Part shown: positions 32,701 to 36,309 of the stretch, in pieces
Numbering within the stretch: position 1 is the stretch's first letter
Layout of the letters: each line of letters starts with the position of its first letter
Origin: Ruegeria sp. ANG-R
Lineage (GTDB): Bacteria > Pseudomonadota > Alphaproteobacteria > Rhodobacterales > Rhodobacteraceae
DNA: 64,000 bases
Direction: 5' to 3'
Assembly (NCBI RefSeq): GCF_000813985.1
Contig: NZ_JWLJ01000002.1
Coordinates: 62,001 to 126,000 of the forward strand
Position numbers and translations under genes: made by a program
Notes under the pieces: model-generated
What the model saw: the letters and a program-made list of their open reading frames with translations, nothing else
What the model was told of the DNA's origin: nothing
Database searches by the model: none

Positions 32701-34743
32701 TGTGTCGTTATTGAAATTTTCGGGTAGCTCTTGTTCGGAAGGCAGGCTAAAATCTGGTTGCTCTCCAATCGCGTCGAAGATTTCTTGATCAACACCTGTG
32801 GTAAAAACAACGTCCGCCCCAAGGCCTGGATTGATCAAAGGGGTTGCGTTCGCAACGATAATGTTTGACCGAGCATCAGCTCTGATCTCATCTTTTGTGT
32901 TCGCATCGAAGTATGCCGCCACAAGCTCAATGTTGGTCAAATCTTCAAATCGAAAACTACCAAGATCTGCTTTGTCCAACGGAGCATCGCTCAACTTAAA
33001 GAATACTGTATCCGCAAAGGCAGCAACCAGATCTTTGTTGTTTTTCAACTCCGGCGCGGGCCCATAGGCCTGTTCCAGGATTTCTTTGACGTCTTCGGAA
33101 TCCAGTTCTCCGACATTTTCACTACCTGAGAGGCCAATGAAATTGAGAGCTTTCCGCAGGAGGCTGGGGTTCTCCTGATAATATTCCTGAATCAGACGTC
33201 TGACGCCTACAATTTCGCTTCGGTCAAAATTCAGTTCTGCGGCGCCCTCATGTGTTCTGTGGTCGATGGTCCACAACTCTTCGCTAAGATCCAGAAGCAG
33301 AAAGTCTGCCGTTTTGGGATCTTCATAGCCATACCGCTGCTTCTCAAAATTCTCAAAAAACGAAAGAACGCCTTCTTCTGGACGCAAATCGTTAGCATTA
33401 TTGTAGCTTACTTCCTGCCGCGCCATCGCACCAGCGAACTGCACAGCGATTTCCACAAGCCCCGGCACAAGGGATTCGGCTATCCTTCCGTCTTTAACCA
33501 ACTGCCCCAGCTCGTTCGCATCATCAAACATGGCCCTGATACCGGTATCACCGAACACCAATCGTCCAGCTGTATCCAAAGCAGAATAGGCTATCGCCGT
33601 CTGCATTTTGCCGTCTGCGGTTTTGGTACCCAGAATATCCTTAGGCGTGAAACCTGACGCGCGGCCTATATCTTCTCGGAAAAGTGTTGAAAGGAGTTCA
33701 TTTGACACTTCGCGCCAAGCAGCTTGTTCCTCACCACCGGTTTGAGCCAGTTCCTCAGCAAACAGCAAGGTTGTTAGCAATGCTTGACCGTGTCGCTGAC
33801 CCGGGTTTGTTTTCGGGATGGGCGGTGACCAATTAAATGTATCCAACTCTGTCTTGCTCGGAATGTTTTTTTCCGAAGACACTTGGCCGCTGGCAATTGC
33901 CTCCCCCAACCAAGCAAGCGCATCGTCAACGCCTGCACTCTGCAGGATGGGGACCTTCCCTGCAAGGAATGCTAGCGCCTTTCCGGTGTACTCCGCCGCC
34001 TGTCCGTTCCTGAGGTAGGTATTGATTTCGTCTTTGACGTGATACGCACTAATGTTCTCGTAGTTTGGGTTGATCAGACCAAGCGAACTCAGAACCGACT
34101 GCGTCAAGCCGTCATCCAAACGGTTTGGATACCCCGCAGCTTCTGCCAAGGATTGCGCCAGTTCGGCGAGTAACGCAGCTGAAGCTACCCCAAATGGCAT
34201 ATGGTCGAATACGACTGCTTCGGAGCCACTATTCAAAGCAACAAGTCCAGCAAGTCCACCACCCAGAGAATGACCCGTCAGAACGATGTCTCGGTTCATG
34301 TGCTCTTCTGGCTTATAGTTCAGAGTTCGATTGGTGTTGTCTTCAAAGAAATTGATTGCGTGATACGCTTGCGATCCTGCCCGTATCAGACTGTCTTCGG
34401 ACCCTTCACCACCAGCTCCGATGATCCAACCGTTGTATATATCGCTGCCACTAGTATCCGAGCCAAATTTGTTATCTGTCCCTCTGAAGGATAATACCTG
34501 AGTGCCGCTCTCAAGTGGCGCGCCGCCGCCAGAAGCAATTACATACGCAACAGCAGCGAACCCGTCTTCTCGTTGTTTTTGATCAGAGCTGCCGACAAAT
34601 TTGTTTACATCCGCATGTCCTACCGATCCGAAGCCGAGGCCGTCGCCAAGAATATCGTCTTCTTTGTATAGACCGGCGTCGTATCCACGGTTGTAGGCAT
34701 CCATTGCCAATACTGAAAGAAACAGTTCCTTAGAAATACTCAT
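8707..34743 (-). CDS. Giant RTX protein, 8678 residues, with N-terminal lipase-like domain and tandem cadherin-like repeats
   Basis: One uninterrupted 26-kb frame. Residues 1 to about 300 form an alpha/beta-hydrolase of the class-3 lipase type with nucleophile Ser159 in TGHSLGGG. About 630-1230 hold early RTX-like repeats. About 1236-1370 contain the DLDGDGIET, DLNGNGQIDD and DENGDGVIDASD segment seen in large RTX toxins. Unassigned helical sequence fills about 1430-1930. About 1930-5070 contain some 20 RTX/haemolysin-related modules (YVFxRGDGxD, then DxIxFxDGTxW). Seven cadherin/tandem-95-like repeats span 5072-5775, RTX 5780-6265, eleven more tandem-95 repeats 6270-7715, He_PIG-like Ig repeats (LPDWLxFD) 7718-8410, and a last tandem-95 about 8411-8500. 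Classic GGxGxDxLx nonapeptides follow at 8505-8595, and an acyl-rich-free C-terminal export signal ends at Phe-Tyr. It should be secreted by the adjacent ABC/HlyD pair, fold with Ca2+, and act as surface or released lipase/adhesin. Confidence 0.93.
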   Translation of the reverse strand: MSISKELFLSVLAMDAYNRGYDAGLYKEDDILGDGLGFGSVGHADVNKFVGSSDQKQREDGFAAVAYVIASGGGAPLESGTQVLSFRGTDNKFGSDTSGSDIYNGWIIGAGGEGSEDSLIRAGSQAYHAINFFEDNTNRTLNYKPEEHMNRDIVLTGHSLGGGLAGLVALNSGSEAVVFDHMPFGVASAALLAELAQSLAEAAGYPNRLDDGLTQSVLSSLGLINPNYENISAYHVKDEINTYLRNGQAAEYTGKALAFLAGKVPILQSAGVDDALAWLGEAIASGQVSSEKNIPSKTELDTFNWSPPIPKTNPGQRHGQALLTTLLFAEELAQTGGEEQAAWREVSNELLSTLFREDIGRASGFTPKDILGTKTADGKMQTAIAYSALDTAGRLVFGDTGIRAMFDDANELGQLVKDGRIAESLVPGLVEIAVQFAGAMARQEVSYNNANDLRPEEGVLSFFENFEKQRYGYEDPKTADFLLLDLSEELWTIDHRTHEGAAELNFDRSEIVGVRRLIQEYYQENPSLLRKALNFIGLSGSENVGELDSEDVKEILEQAYGPAPELKNNKDLVAAFADTVFFKLSDAPLDKADLGSFRFEDLTNIELVAAYFDANTKDEIRADARSNIIVANATPLINPGLGADVVFTTGVDQEIFDAIGEQPDFSLPSEQELPENFNNDTYVGTWKRGGWLERFLNWWVEDEGKNTVVYSALEDSSDEDSLSDDGFELLRLETARLSSSSDVTTVEIDIRDGNTNRLSRDTLVNIERVQLSRRGDEFRVQDSALAAPIYIDFNGFSAGEVSESDYDEVSFADLSFGIDLVNGAMREADANAENDRPGNLASVLTVIFAPTELPLLLTGFQPFGGKSPLKLAGFETVEGTDFADNLIFGEIGTLAKAFGGWHENDNPLQFGEVDGGKGDDNIVVYNPSIIRAGEQVPDTSLASPDGSAVAKTDLHLTISGGEGDDWLFVSRGEGATVVGGNGRDWIFNTSFGGEIYGDTQDGRSPDGTDLDGSENSDNIWFWPNTTMRDPAPNDVLKFFGIPLVGGTNDLPLYFGPGVMLDAVTGVSGLATFQSSVYFDYFLPFINYQLTRDENGKSTLYVINMFSGLADELTGAQSVHELADGTPLYGAMKFENYQDRATFWSAGFRQGAEEDFQNANSLVDLVFAGEGFNPDAAGDLGMLFKNANPHLSINAMIPGFPGGINRFLPLIDKLLTLAGALNLFTKAMQWSDGEDPLILDLDGDGIETIAREESGVFFDTDGDFFAEQVGWVAPDDGFLVLDLNGNGQIDDISEMFGGVGLSGFEELSQHDENGDGVIDASDSAYSELQVWQDLNQDAQTTADELSGLEDLDIASISLTTTELGITTPQNNELLREGTFTRTDGSTGNLFDAELAADQVNTIFRGEHGAASWIQDDAIYSRGFGQVVNFDIVMSNDFRVGELALAASAAMDKPNLNALVEAAGETLGQWALSQPLTRELVPVFLDETGALIDRAIWAEDSEGGFWQLASGNPVQAADGSTIDRPQLSDIMAQAVSVGTNWQIEQVFSPSDRSEPLNHREETAYLVEVIDGRAVILDYAVKENNIWTLASGADVTAPDGSIIAEPSIDDIVAMSPGAGREWRVEEFGHQPLADLPVPTIGINFIDGEAVDYTVLVTDEDGSFYVWARNLDRALELQSKYGSAQDFNLRNYEIDFDTLDEVGSDDDSQFRVELLTPAQFQLAMLLAGLEFQPEMLTASIDDASGDLSYTVSPEIDTGVAGPDGYVSGIELMLDLLGPVADQYVSFSRAFAVRMAFQGGLSEFANGIEYQPEIDRYTATTDYELQPVFEAIFQSVPSGYDAARDYLSDWNEILLQVYPDYLPSGEGNVAGSSISVDQAFIMQMMLPAFETIPTDLDLRSVMYALSLNENRLRDHDADATEVLGSTGVDYFHMTEGDQVYKGGRGADFYFLGQNSGSDVIDDVDTGQQDSLRLAGVLSSDVTAMRDGEDLVLTIAGRDDVVRIKDQFLGELNPLLSNGSRLESGVDTIAFGDGVLWNRFQMAIEVSNPLDTNDIVVGSGSGDVLRGGKGNDVLRGGAGGDYYFYDIGDGQDVIGEALVGVSVLSQASLGPIRAGMDFLFFGEGITSDSLRLQRDGDSDDLQIYLLDADGVETGDSLYVEGQFNGISLNLGAIGAAAGFDEEYISPYLIERFVFDNGETLDFEQIAARVIDEAGTSGDDAIYGLVNNNTLDGRGGDDYLTGLEGADTYVFGRGYGHDVVEDNDLSIKIFGEPTDRIQFKDDLRWSDFDFERDGGSDTLTFRISGTQDRITLTDFLKVGPPFTGLINKIEEIEFGDGTVWSWTKLLQHYVDIAKTEGDDVIYGFSVSDRIDGGAGNDILIGQGGNDTYVFERGYGEDTIVSDGGFDRVEFNGVNVADVTFSRTDLDLIITINDTGDRLILRDQYVRDKKQIHAVEEFHFDDRIIVFTDVNAEDIDLVGTSADETITGSNLTETLDGRGGDDILIGRDGGDTYKFDAGYGQDVIVDAQERAAWQDRRFVPNITPDTVEFGGDITRDNVIFTKDGNDLVVSIEDRSDTLRIRDQFASLTTGVELFKFYDQSVISISDVEEMLQIAGGNRGDNVIEGLPDQVNELDGRQGDDILRGGDLGDLYAFGAGYDLDRIEERTDADGIIDRVIFGETVRADSLIVRRNGDDLLIDLGNGEDVLTIVGGLASTTIEEFLFADGTTLTTDDFRDRLLEGDDTDNQLIGFDNRDDVLAGGAGSDALVGGTGNDTYQFGYGDDADSASDSGGDDRVEFGVGITQTDVSFAEVGEDFLITLDRTGETLVILKGASSDSADWIEFFVFADGSELSLQEARVLALQARQNSGMDNIDARDLPSDIAITPGAGFDSVIMDADTQLTFRPGDGIDRVVLPSTAGNAVIALDDLTVADIEVRVTRIDGDDLTLSFSETGDQIVLVGARTAAVVPTIAFADGTQWDKSDLLRALIEEQQSDGDDLIFGTSQQDHVDAGRGDDDIRGGDENDTYTFRRGDGRDIISDTGGTDTLSLLGYNPEEVILSRPDANRSELVLRFNGTSDEILLRYDDALNGVDRISFSDGTVWTQAQMFTATLTQGTRFDDTIVGTNNNDVIEGGEGYDQLDGGAGNDRFVFRRGDGRDIIEESGSRYQVNTLVLPDHLASEISVVPVENSANYVTLFRDEGVVRVSADIVLRLGNGDEVTLIDALDDWRPRVTHVEFADGSVWNQENLFVAMQRATVPAGPRVLEGTNGNDTISGSDANEIYDGGNGSDTYVFTRGGGQDLIDGGRDYYDVNTLRLEGYNIGDAHFSLSAASSYNLVITFDDSDDRVVVSNGLSDVSGHSIDDYQRVVRDFVFDDGTLDLQDIAASLLAAEITDGDDVIYGTPVRSDIEGGAGNDTIVAGTYRNDDIVFNRGDGQDTILNQLDERFNTLEIRGYTPDEVTITRHPVDDQGYILTFEGTNDRVEVRGYKQDEQTAIDEIRFEGGTTWSVYQINQRTLPRPLPSTTEGNDRVKGSDAAETLEGLGGDDLLLPEDGLDTVVYSRGDGVDSILRDPDEYSRLEYRLKLNDLNPDDIELVRSPLPLGQRENFFEGEMRVVGSSDRIWLGEAENALKEIEFADGTIWGIADIASAWKTYELPAGSSIDVSVSPYQNEITSTSASENFFQGQDDGDLATTFNYARNGGHDVISSIKFYGDAEGAVNFVDIASDEIEAWLLPFRSDSFDERRDLLLTYGSTEGSIRIAAAEAEYDSTSIGTYIFSDGQTLTLNDLLIMAQNAEQSSQRNFEDSFTFERGVQNGSYAVYSESEANGPPSGPPGGLPVFPEPTPLDLPGLAVVSFDLTIDEFFNRGNRELQFDAGDLYLFLPGTAPDGSDAIRTLIASEPEIDSFFIQFSNGDTIFRLLSDELRNAARIESISQADVDYLTATYSATESRLDLPAVELPITSSEFFGPVSGPQITYEFELGSLFIVVEAITPDGPELNRYLIASEPGLDNFWIDFSDGESIGMPLQIALEVALQDGNISQSEYNRLAETYLDIPLPPAEISVSLVGVLESELSVESRGGLVALKIASRLSDGSDSGEVLLGSLDDLARAEVILDDGTILNGEDLLGLVPTIEATDGDDFLNYTDNAGPLIIDAGKGDDVINTRAAVLDGPFGGPSNETSEATIVYERGDGNDVVRLGYLQGPEIASGILDLRGIVPTEVEITNHERDLLIRIAESAPGAGDGGVLRFVDGFSVERRYTEEGETSISRPLLKQVIFDNGVVWDAQTIFDMSVPKLGTDGDDFIKVEYESEPTRFEMGKGDDVVVVHRAVASFTYSNGDGHDTYVISGALSAEQLQLNGLEISDVVFERDWHDLIIRIVEDTTRGIEAGSITIRDAFVSDAYNQSLIPLLRFSNGDIVQLSDEIANLVRDADTDQSDDLQGSNLSDTLSGGLGDDILRGLDGSDRYIYARGDGDDEILEAGSDDTATDIDEIVLSDINRDEISFEITPEGLVLRIAETAPGAADGGAILVHGMLMGRSDDYGSVEAGIGIERIEFGDGSILTLGEIASEVLADRTTVFNDLLQGTHGDDTITGGRGDDLLQGFEGNDTYIYVRGDGFDRIADEAGSADVLELRDIDPSDVTLRRGFDGDVEVIVNESSEGAGDQGIVTLRARYSSRAIEFIRFDDGTEWDGAEILRQLSVTEPTSGNDIITGTNGDDTLTGLGGDDLLSGGIGNDTYLFTRGDGSDVISETGAGTNRIVITGYDSSDLEFDRLGAEGRDLIIRLPDGGDQITIRNGLESGSNAIDEIELAGSAEIVTIDEIKAALLAEQTTSGDDYVIGTAAAETLTGGAGADLIDGRGGDDTYVYRAGDGDDRISDSAYSNNDVLRLPDYAPEDLSYALRAGADSLDLVLLFKDSRDRIILENVLSTSSNGVDRIEFSDNTIWTRDDMRSEAIRFAQTEYSEPVEGFDGNDTFDGSAGDDTLSGGEGSDTYYFRRGHGNDTIVEVDSQYPSHDRIELPDFVSSEASVARLFKGSDTIVITFASSPEDSLTIVDALADGRSGVEQIMFSDGQQWTPSIIETLLSNNAPVVTDDGYFTATSGEALMLDANTLLRNDFDADGDALTIIAVDGGEAGFAELDAQGNIMFTPNADFYGPTRFSYTVSDGRNGISTGYVDLRVRPVAEARNDDGFEVEEDGFLTIDAVRLLSNDLDGDRMIVSQVFGAENGNVSLASNGQITYTPNADFSGIDSFTYVANTPEGGRAEAIVTINVTPVNDAPVANDNTGFETAEDVPFQIFAAALASDDVDPDGDPLTVTSVTGNANLDVVLTDDGQILVTPTAYYFGETYFEYTVEDPDGATATGRAYVTVTPVNNAPEPQSDTFHTIEDNPLIIQTQDLLINDIDRDGDTLTFVDITTGGYGGRAVALDNDTIRFDPWANFDGTAQFNYRVSDGEGAVSTGTFYIEIEAQNDRPVTRADHYTDSAFENILRGTEDVPLEIPISELMKNDYDVEGLALTFENVSEPANGAIEITDQGTVIFTPDADFWGETTFNYLISDPEGAVSDATVTLFFENVGDAPPVAGSDRITVYEDVPIIIPADVLLANDTDIDRDPLEIIGWRPLNLQEQFLHGSFTGSLERLANGDFQYTPGLNETRESGFVYFVSDNADGVSEGFVDIDIIPVNDQPSAVADDAGTTPLGVPLVVRISELMANDFDVDDAEDVSVADRSFQFDAVGTATVGTVERRGDFLVLRVPEGYSGPVEFTYTIVDDEGIQDTATVTAVVEDSYGRILTGTNEIDLLIGTDLAETIEGLDGGDIIEAHDGADVIRAGAGADNILAGDGDDLIDGGDDGDTIDGGEGFDTVTYAASDVAVRADLASRLGQGGHAAGDILTNVEGLIGSDWNDSLSGGLADNRLEGGRGHDLLEGRGGADTLLGDAGDDVLVGGAGGDALDGGEGSDTADYRDSSAGVSVSLAENLATGGDAEGDTLTNIENLFGSDHDDVLTGSAEENKLSGGRGNDTLRGLAGNDLLSGGRGADQLFGGEGIDTADYTLSAEGVTVDMQDGSAGGGDAEGDVFDSIEIIQGSYHDDTIRGDANNNTLRGGRGADVIDGRDGFDIADFSTADEGVGVNLATGQGTGGEALGDTYANIEALRGSVWDDTFVGSAADEQFDGNWGDDQISGGAGSDSYVFGYDSGTDLVIEAGDAGDTDRVLLASDIAPKDLSVIREGDDLLLELERDEGFLIDTLRVRDHFLNAELGIEEVVFADGTIWDRDQIEALQRVGRFNAADDIYRLALEDVEAIIDPSLLIANDVSEGADGIELIAVSNAVNGTVSITPEGQISFLGDQDFNDDAFFDYTLRDQFGRESTARVEVNVAPVNDAPVGVDDGIFTGTEDTVLRISYADLLGNDYDVDGDPFTILELTPIYDDNGDAVYRTQPGIGSGPFSSSGSNGILYADGTHVYFLPKTDHFGFAGFRYVIVDPDGATSSADVELYIEPVNDAPRSGQDEFTIRLERTHEITVADLMSNDFDIESDAFSFDGVHSAVGGSMTFDADLGVIAFTPDALGAAGFSYDLVDERGERNTINVDLTVIPLNDAPIAHDDGPFTTLEDQVLIIDPADLLANDTDNTDPLDEVLFLSGLDRFAENGKVALNDDGMIEFTPRSNYNGDAGFIYQVADGNGGFDVAYVRVTILPSNDGPVLRDDIAQGLEDLPITVIPGEVFGNDLDPEGDVIFFESVSVLGVIQEDYSQRDPVEISYGFDLDRMHDAVVATAALPDGSALPDGLSFDASTLLLTGNWPADVVDPVDLALTLSNPADGSLYEYTITVDPATDLTNGLSLAPRMALFDISTGAFSLQAAGNQPLPSWLDFDADTLELTRVGEVPADETDPVRLQLRFEPEPQVLPDGTYAHGQQGFAIEVVIDPQSDIDPALNELFGNDAFFAGQGLYALPIDPAETLEAQTENGAPLAGWLGFDPASFTFDGTPPPVFVGTPPVRIDVSDGAINYSVLTELPVDATYNVTEANGFSTIVNGDRFELVTPEDFNGQIVLRYLAADEKGGVSESPAEIVVNVLPMPELPTALNDEVAATEDMVRVIDLSDLLANDFDEDGHAIRVIEIEQPQNGTLDVLLPELTLVTPVDPALATGDTVSAALSNGDPLPSWLSLDPATGILTGLVPLDATGPLEIEVTVTRADGTVENPIAMQTVLEGNLGVQLRYTPNAGFNGPDSFGYIITDDQQGTDRAVVTLEVAPVNDPPTAVDDRVSVLEDGVLVIDPATLTANDTDPDNDPLSILSVSDAVNGTVSLENGVITFTPTANYDGAASFTYVVSDGTDGTDEGFVRVNVISTNQRPEAGTDRFVTDEDTPLTINVSELLANDSDADGDPFSFVSIDRDIDGGRTFILPNGDIQFVPDGDFNGELTFTYRISDGRLTGIGTVVLDVTPVNDGPRLIADPVINGTEDTPLVIDMADLLANDADVEGDAFSVTRVYDADNGTVSLDNGIVTFTPRADYFGNAGFRYVVTDARGAESEGYVEISLAPANDLPFAVSDRLTTNEDTALEISAADLLANDFDPDGDALTVLSVYTKTNIFGGGSVERPLNQLGNGNWEFVPRSDDFGETTIFYRVSDGNGAPVEGAITIDLLPTPDDPIASDDSFSGIEDQPLTILASTLLANDRDPDQEALTITSVTAAPGISVEYRPTGEIVVTPNENLFGTTSFDYVVSDNTGRSDTGTVTITFAARNDAPAIADVSLSGTEDTAFSATLDPALFSDVDGDALAVGLRGAGGAALPDWLDFELSTLTISGTPPQDFNGEVELELTAFDGTTETVEPVTLTIAPVNDAPTIADVQLQGVEDQPLDITLDPAIFGDVDGDTVSVSLQSRGGATLPVWLMFDPVTLHVTGQPPANFNGTVELQLVANDGDIETTRDIDLAISSVNDAPVIADISLTGIEDQPLNITLDPAVFSDADSDVLSISLRGVGGSTLPDWISFNPDELSITGTPPADVNGDIDLQLVASDGSAETVRTVTLTLAPVNDAPEAFNDLIDMGTDLTTTLTISDLLGNDVDVDGDALSLVSIAGGDGFDAVISDDGVIIITRDPRLGGQVVFDYVVTDGVLQSNGQLIVELEVANQAPEIGVIDAFHSDEDTEIDITLPADAFSDPDGDILSFTLTRVGGTALPDWLRFDASTMRLVGLPPVNFTGTLALQVTVSDGQLSSTQAFDLIIDPVNDLPILTVPLSDRSAIEDTPFEIQLQQGIYTDPDGDALSFALTQSDGSDLPDWISFDADTLTLTGQAPTDVFGDFGLRLVISDGTSSISDDFNLMIAGTQDAPILVNPLPDFDTNDAGAQLRTNTPFVISVPDDVFSDPDGEPLMFAARLASGDELPDWLVFNGSSFSGMAPSSAAGPIEIELIANDGSETVSDVFTLTFESFNTTPIATDDAFTVEIPYALRLDPSALLQNDVDPDGDALEIVSVGSADHGQVSFENGVVEYLADFDYEGTDQFTYTVSDGENTATATVSVTVQNEFDDAQIGGEGTDILFGSRGDDLLIGGSGGDVLLGRGGDDYLDGGDGRDLLFGGRGNDTLVGGAGRDTLFGQGGDDELIGGAGNDTLLAGRGQDIFRFETGDGRDTIYGFQGSVTRRGSFIAGDNLKLRVEGIDSFDDLLNAASETDGGVLFDLGNGDEIFLAGTRLAALDSDQFTFY
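22610..23243 (-). repeat. Tandem duplicated ~105-residue module inside the giant RTX protein
   Basis: Two consecutive copies of about 315 bp (about 23243-22926 and 22925-22610) encode related sequence. Both have LDLP at the start, EFF, PDG, LIASEP, an F-I-x-F-S-x-G pattern, and ISQ near the end. A Pro/Gly linker (PPSGPPGGLPVFPEPTPLDL) precedes the first copy. They interrupt the run of RTX-related modules and do not resemble tandem-95, He_PIG or RTX units. I do not recognise the family. Confidence 0.6.
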
Positions 34744-34747
34744 GTAG

Positions 34748-35488
34748 TTACCTATTGTTTCTAATAAAGCTGGAGCTGCCTAGCGAGTTAGCTGTCTGGT
34801 TTATTGCGTCATGTTCGCGATAACGCGCCCCATCCAAAGCGGAGTTTCTTGGCCATTCAGAAAGCCACGGTAGAAAAGCTTCGATCTCATCGGTGTATCG
34901 CGGGCGGTCGCGTCCTGGCTCAATCTCGACACGTTCAATCGAATAACCAAGACCGATCAGATCTTCGATTGTTTTGGGAGTTACGCGCTGAACAGTTATG
35001 GGGTCTGCCAGATCTTTGAACATCACGATTTTGGGATATTCCAGTTCGGTGAGTACAATAGTGTCGTCCGTCCGACCAAACATGGCAATTGAAACACGTC
35101 CATCGTGTACAGGGTCCCCTCGGGTATACAAAGCATAGAGCAACCCATGCCGTATCGATCCGGGTAAGAGAATCGCGTGTTTGCCGTTCTCAAATTCCAC
35201 CACATCCGCTTCGCCTTCAACGGGATCAGATTTGGCGTAAGCCATGCCGTCGTTGGACGGTCCAACCTCATGCCGTATCAGGTCTGTAGTTTCGGCCACC
35301 ACTGGCCCCAAAGGCGTGCCGAATATCACCCGAGTCGTCAGGTCGTAATACATGACGTGACCCTCCATTTCCGGAGGGAACTCCGGGATGTCATCGGCGA
35401 ACCCGCCTGACATCTCCCAGAGCACGAAAACACCTGGGACCACTAAAAATACTAAGAGGACAGTCAAAACACGAAAGCGACATTTCAT
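34748..35488 (-). CDS. Membrane-anchored protein of unknown function, RTX operon
   Basis: A 246-residue protein. Residues 6-24 (RVLTVLLVFLVVPGVFVLWE) form one hydrophobic segment that is either an uncleaved signal anchor or a signal peptide, so the body is probably periplasmic. The rest is rich in beta-strand-like patterns (HVMYYDLTTRVIFGTPLG, then HAILLPGSIRHGLLYALY). I recognise no family. Translation is tightly coupled on both sides: its ATG overlaps the acyltransferase stop (ATGA, 35485-35488), and its stop is 4 bp before the giant RTX start. This position, between modifying enzyme and substrate, suggests a dedicated role with the giant protein such as periplasmic protection from its lipase, maturation or anchoring. 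That is inference only. Confidence 0.8.
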   Translation of the reverse strand: MKCRFRVLTVLLVFLVVPGVFVLWEMSGGFADDIPEFPPEMEGHVMYYDLTTRVIFGTPLGPVVAETTDLIRHEVGPSNDGMAYAKSDPVEGEADVVEFENGKHAILLPGSIRHGLLYALYTRGDPVHDGRVSIAMFGRTDDTIVLTELEYPKIVMFKDLADPITVQRVTPKTIEDLIGLGYSIERVEIEPGRDRPRYTDEIEAFLPWLSEWPRNSALDGARYREHDAINQTANSLGSSSFIRNNR

Positions 35489-36039
35489 GCTTCAGCCTGT
35501 GAAACTGCCCCCAACTTCTCCAATGTCTCTTTGTCCAGCAAGCGCGTTATGATCGGGTGCATTCGCAGGTCTCCATCTTTTACAACCTGCTTAAAGTTCG
35601 CAATTACGCTAGCTGTTGTCTTACGGTCAGGTGCAATGACGTCGAGCAACCAGTTTATCTCACCGCTGCTCCATTCGTCCGTGCCCAGGCGAACAGGAAA
35701 CACACCAGCTTTGATCTGCTCACGGATTTTGGCATCAACCTCCTCGGAAACGCTGGCCCAGATAGCCATGCCAGCAACGTCCGCCATTGGGTTTTCTTCT
35801 TGCTCTGCAGGATACGCGATCGAAACACGATCGCGGATTAATGGTTCCAGAACAAGATGCTGCAGATCAGCGATCGTCTGATTGCGATACCGAGGCAAGC
35901 CCATCATTGCCATCACAACTTTGCCGAAGGTCTCGCGAAGCCGCGTTCTCACTTCGGCTATTTGCTTCATTATTTCCGGATTGTCTCCTGAAAGGATCGT
36001 TGCTTCTTGTGAAGCCTTGGACTCGCTTTTCTTAGCCAT
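35485..36039 (-). CDS. HlyC-type toxin-activating lysine acyltransferase
   Basis: A 184-residue protein of the RTX acyltransferase family, which uses acyl-ACP to acylate internal lysines of RTX toxins in the cytoplasm before export. Family hallmarks are VVMAMMGLPRYRNQTIADLQ, then the C-terminal core DEWSSGEINWLLDVIAPDRK, in which the Asp of LLDVIAP corresponds to HlyC Asp92. The position of HlyC His23 (PLHRN) reads PRYRN here, so the catalytic His appears absent at that place; from memory, relatives of this subgroup often have YRH. The track's upstream ATG at 36111 has no ribosome site, while the ATG at 36039 follows GAGGGA by 4 bases and is used. It is the first gene of the acyltransferase/membrane protein/RTX/ABC/HlyD operon. 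Confidence 0.85.
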   Translation of the reverse strand: MAKKSESKASQEATILSGDNPEIMKQIAEVRTRLRETFGKVVMAMMGLPRYRNQTIADLQHLVLEPLIRDRVSIAYPAEQEENPMADVAGMAIWASVSEEVDAKIREQIKAGVFPVRLGTDEWSSGEINWLLDVIAPDRKTTASVIANFKQVVKDGDLRMHPIITRLLDKETLEKLGAVSQAEA

Positions 36040-36309
36040 TATTCCCTCGAAAACTTGCATTCTGCAGTAGTTTATTGGATTGACTTTCAACCAACGCGGT
36101 ACCGTTGTCATCGACTTATTGTGTCGAAATCAAGGCTTCTGATTAAAGAATTACACCAGGGTATGGATAACCTGACCAGACGTGGCGGTCAGCAGAATTT
36201 AAGGCCTACGTTTTGCTCGCACGGATGACATTATGATCGCGCATAATTTTTGAGAAGTCATCGGATCGTTGAAACGAGGTGTGGAGCGCAACGCTTCTTA
36301 GCGAACGAC

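Noticed and set aside
36040..36111. 24-residue N-terminal extension of the acyltransferase
   Set aside because: No ribosome site precedes 36111, whereas GAGGGA precedes the ATG at 36039.
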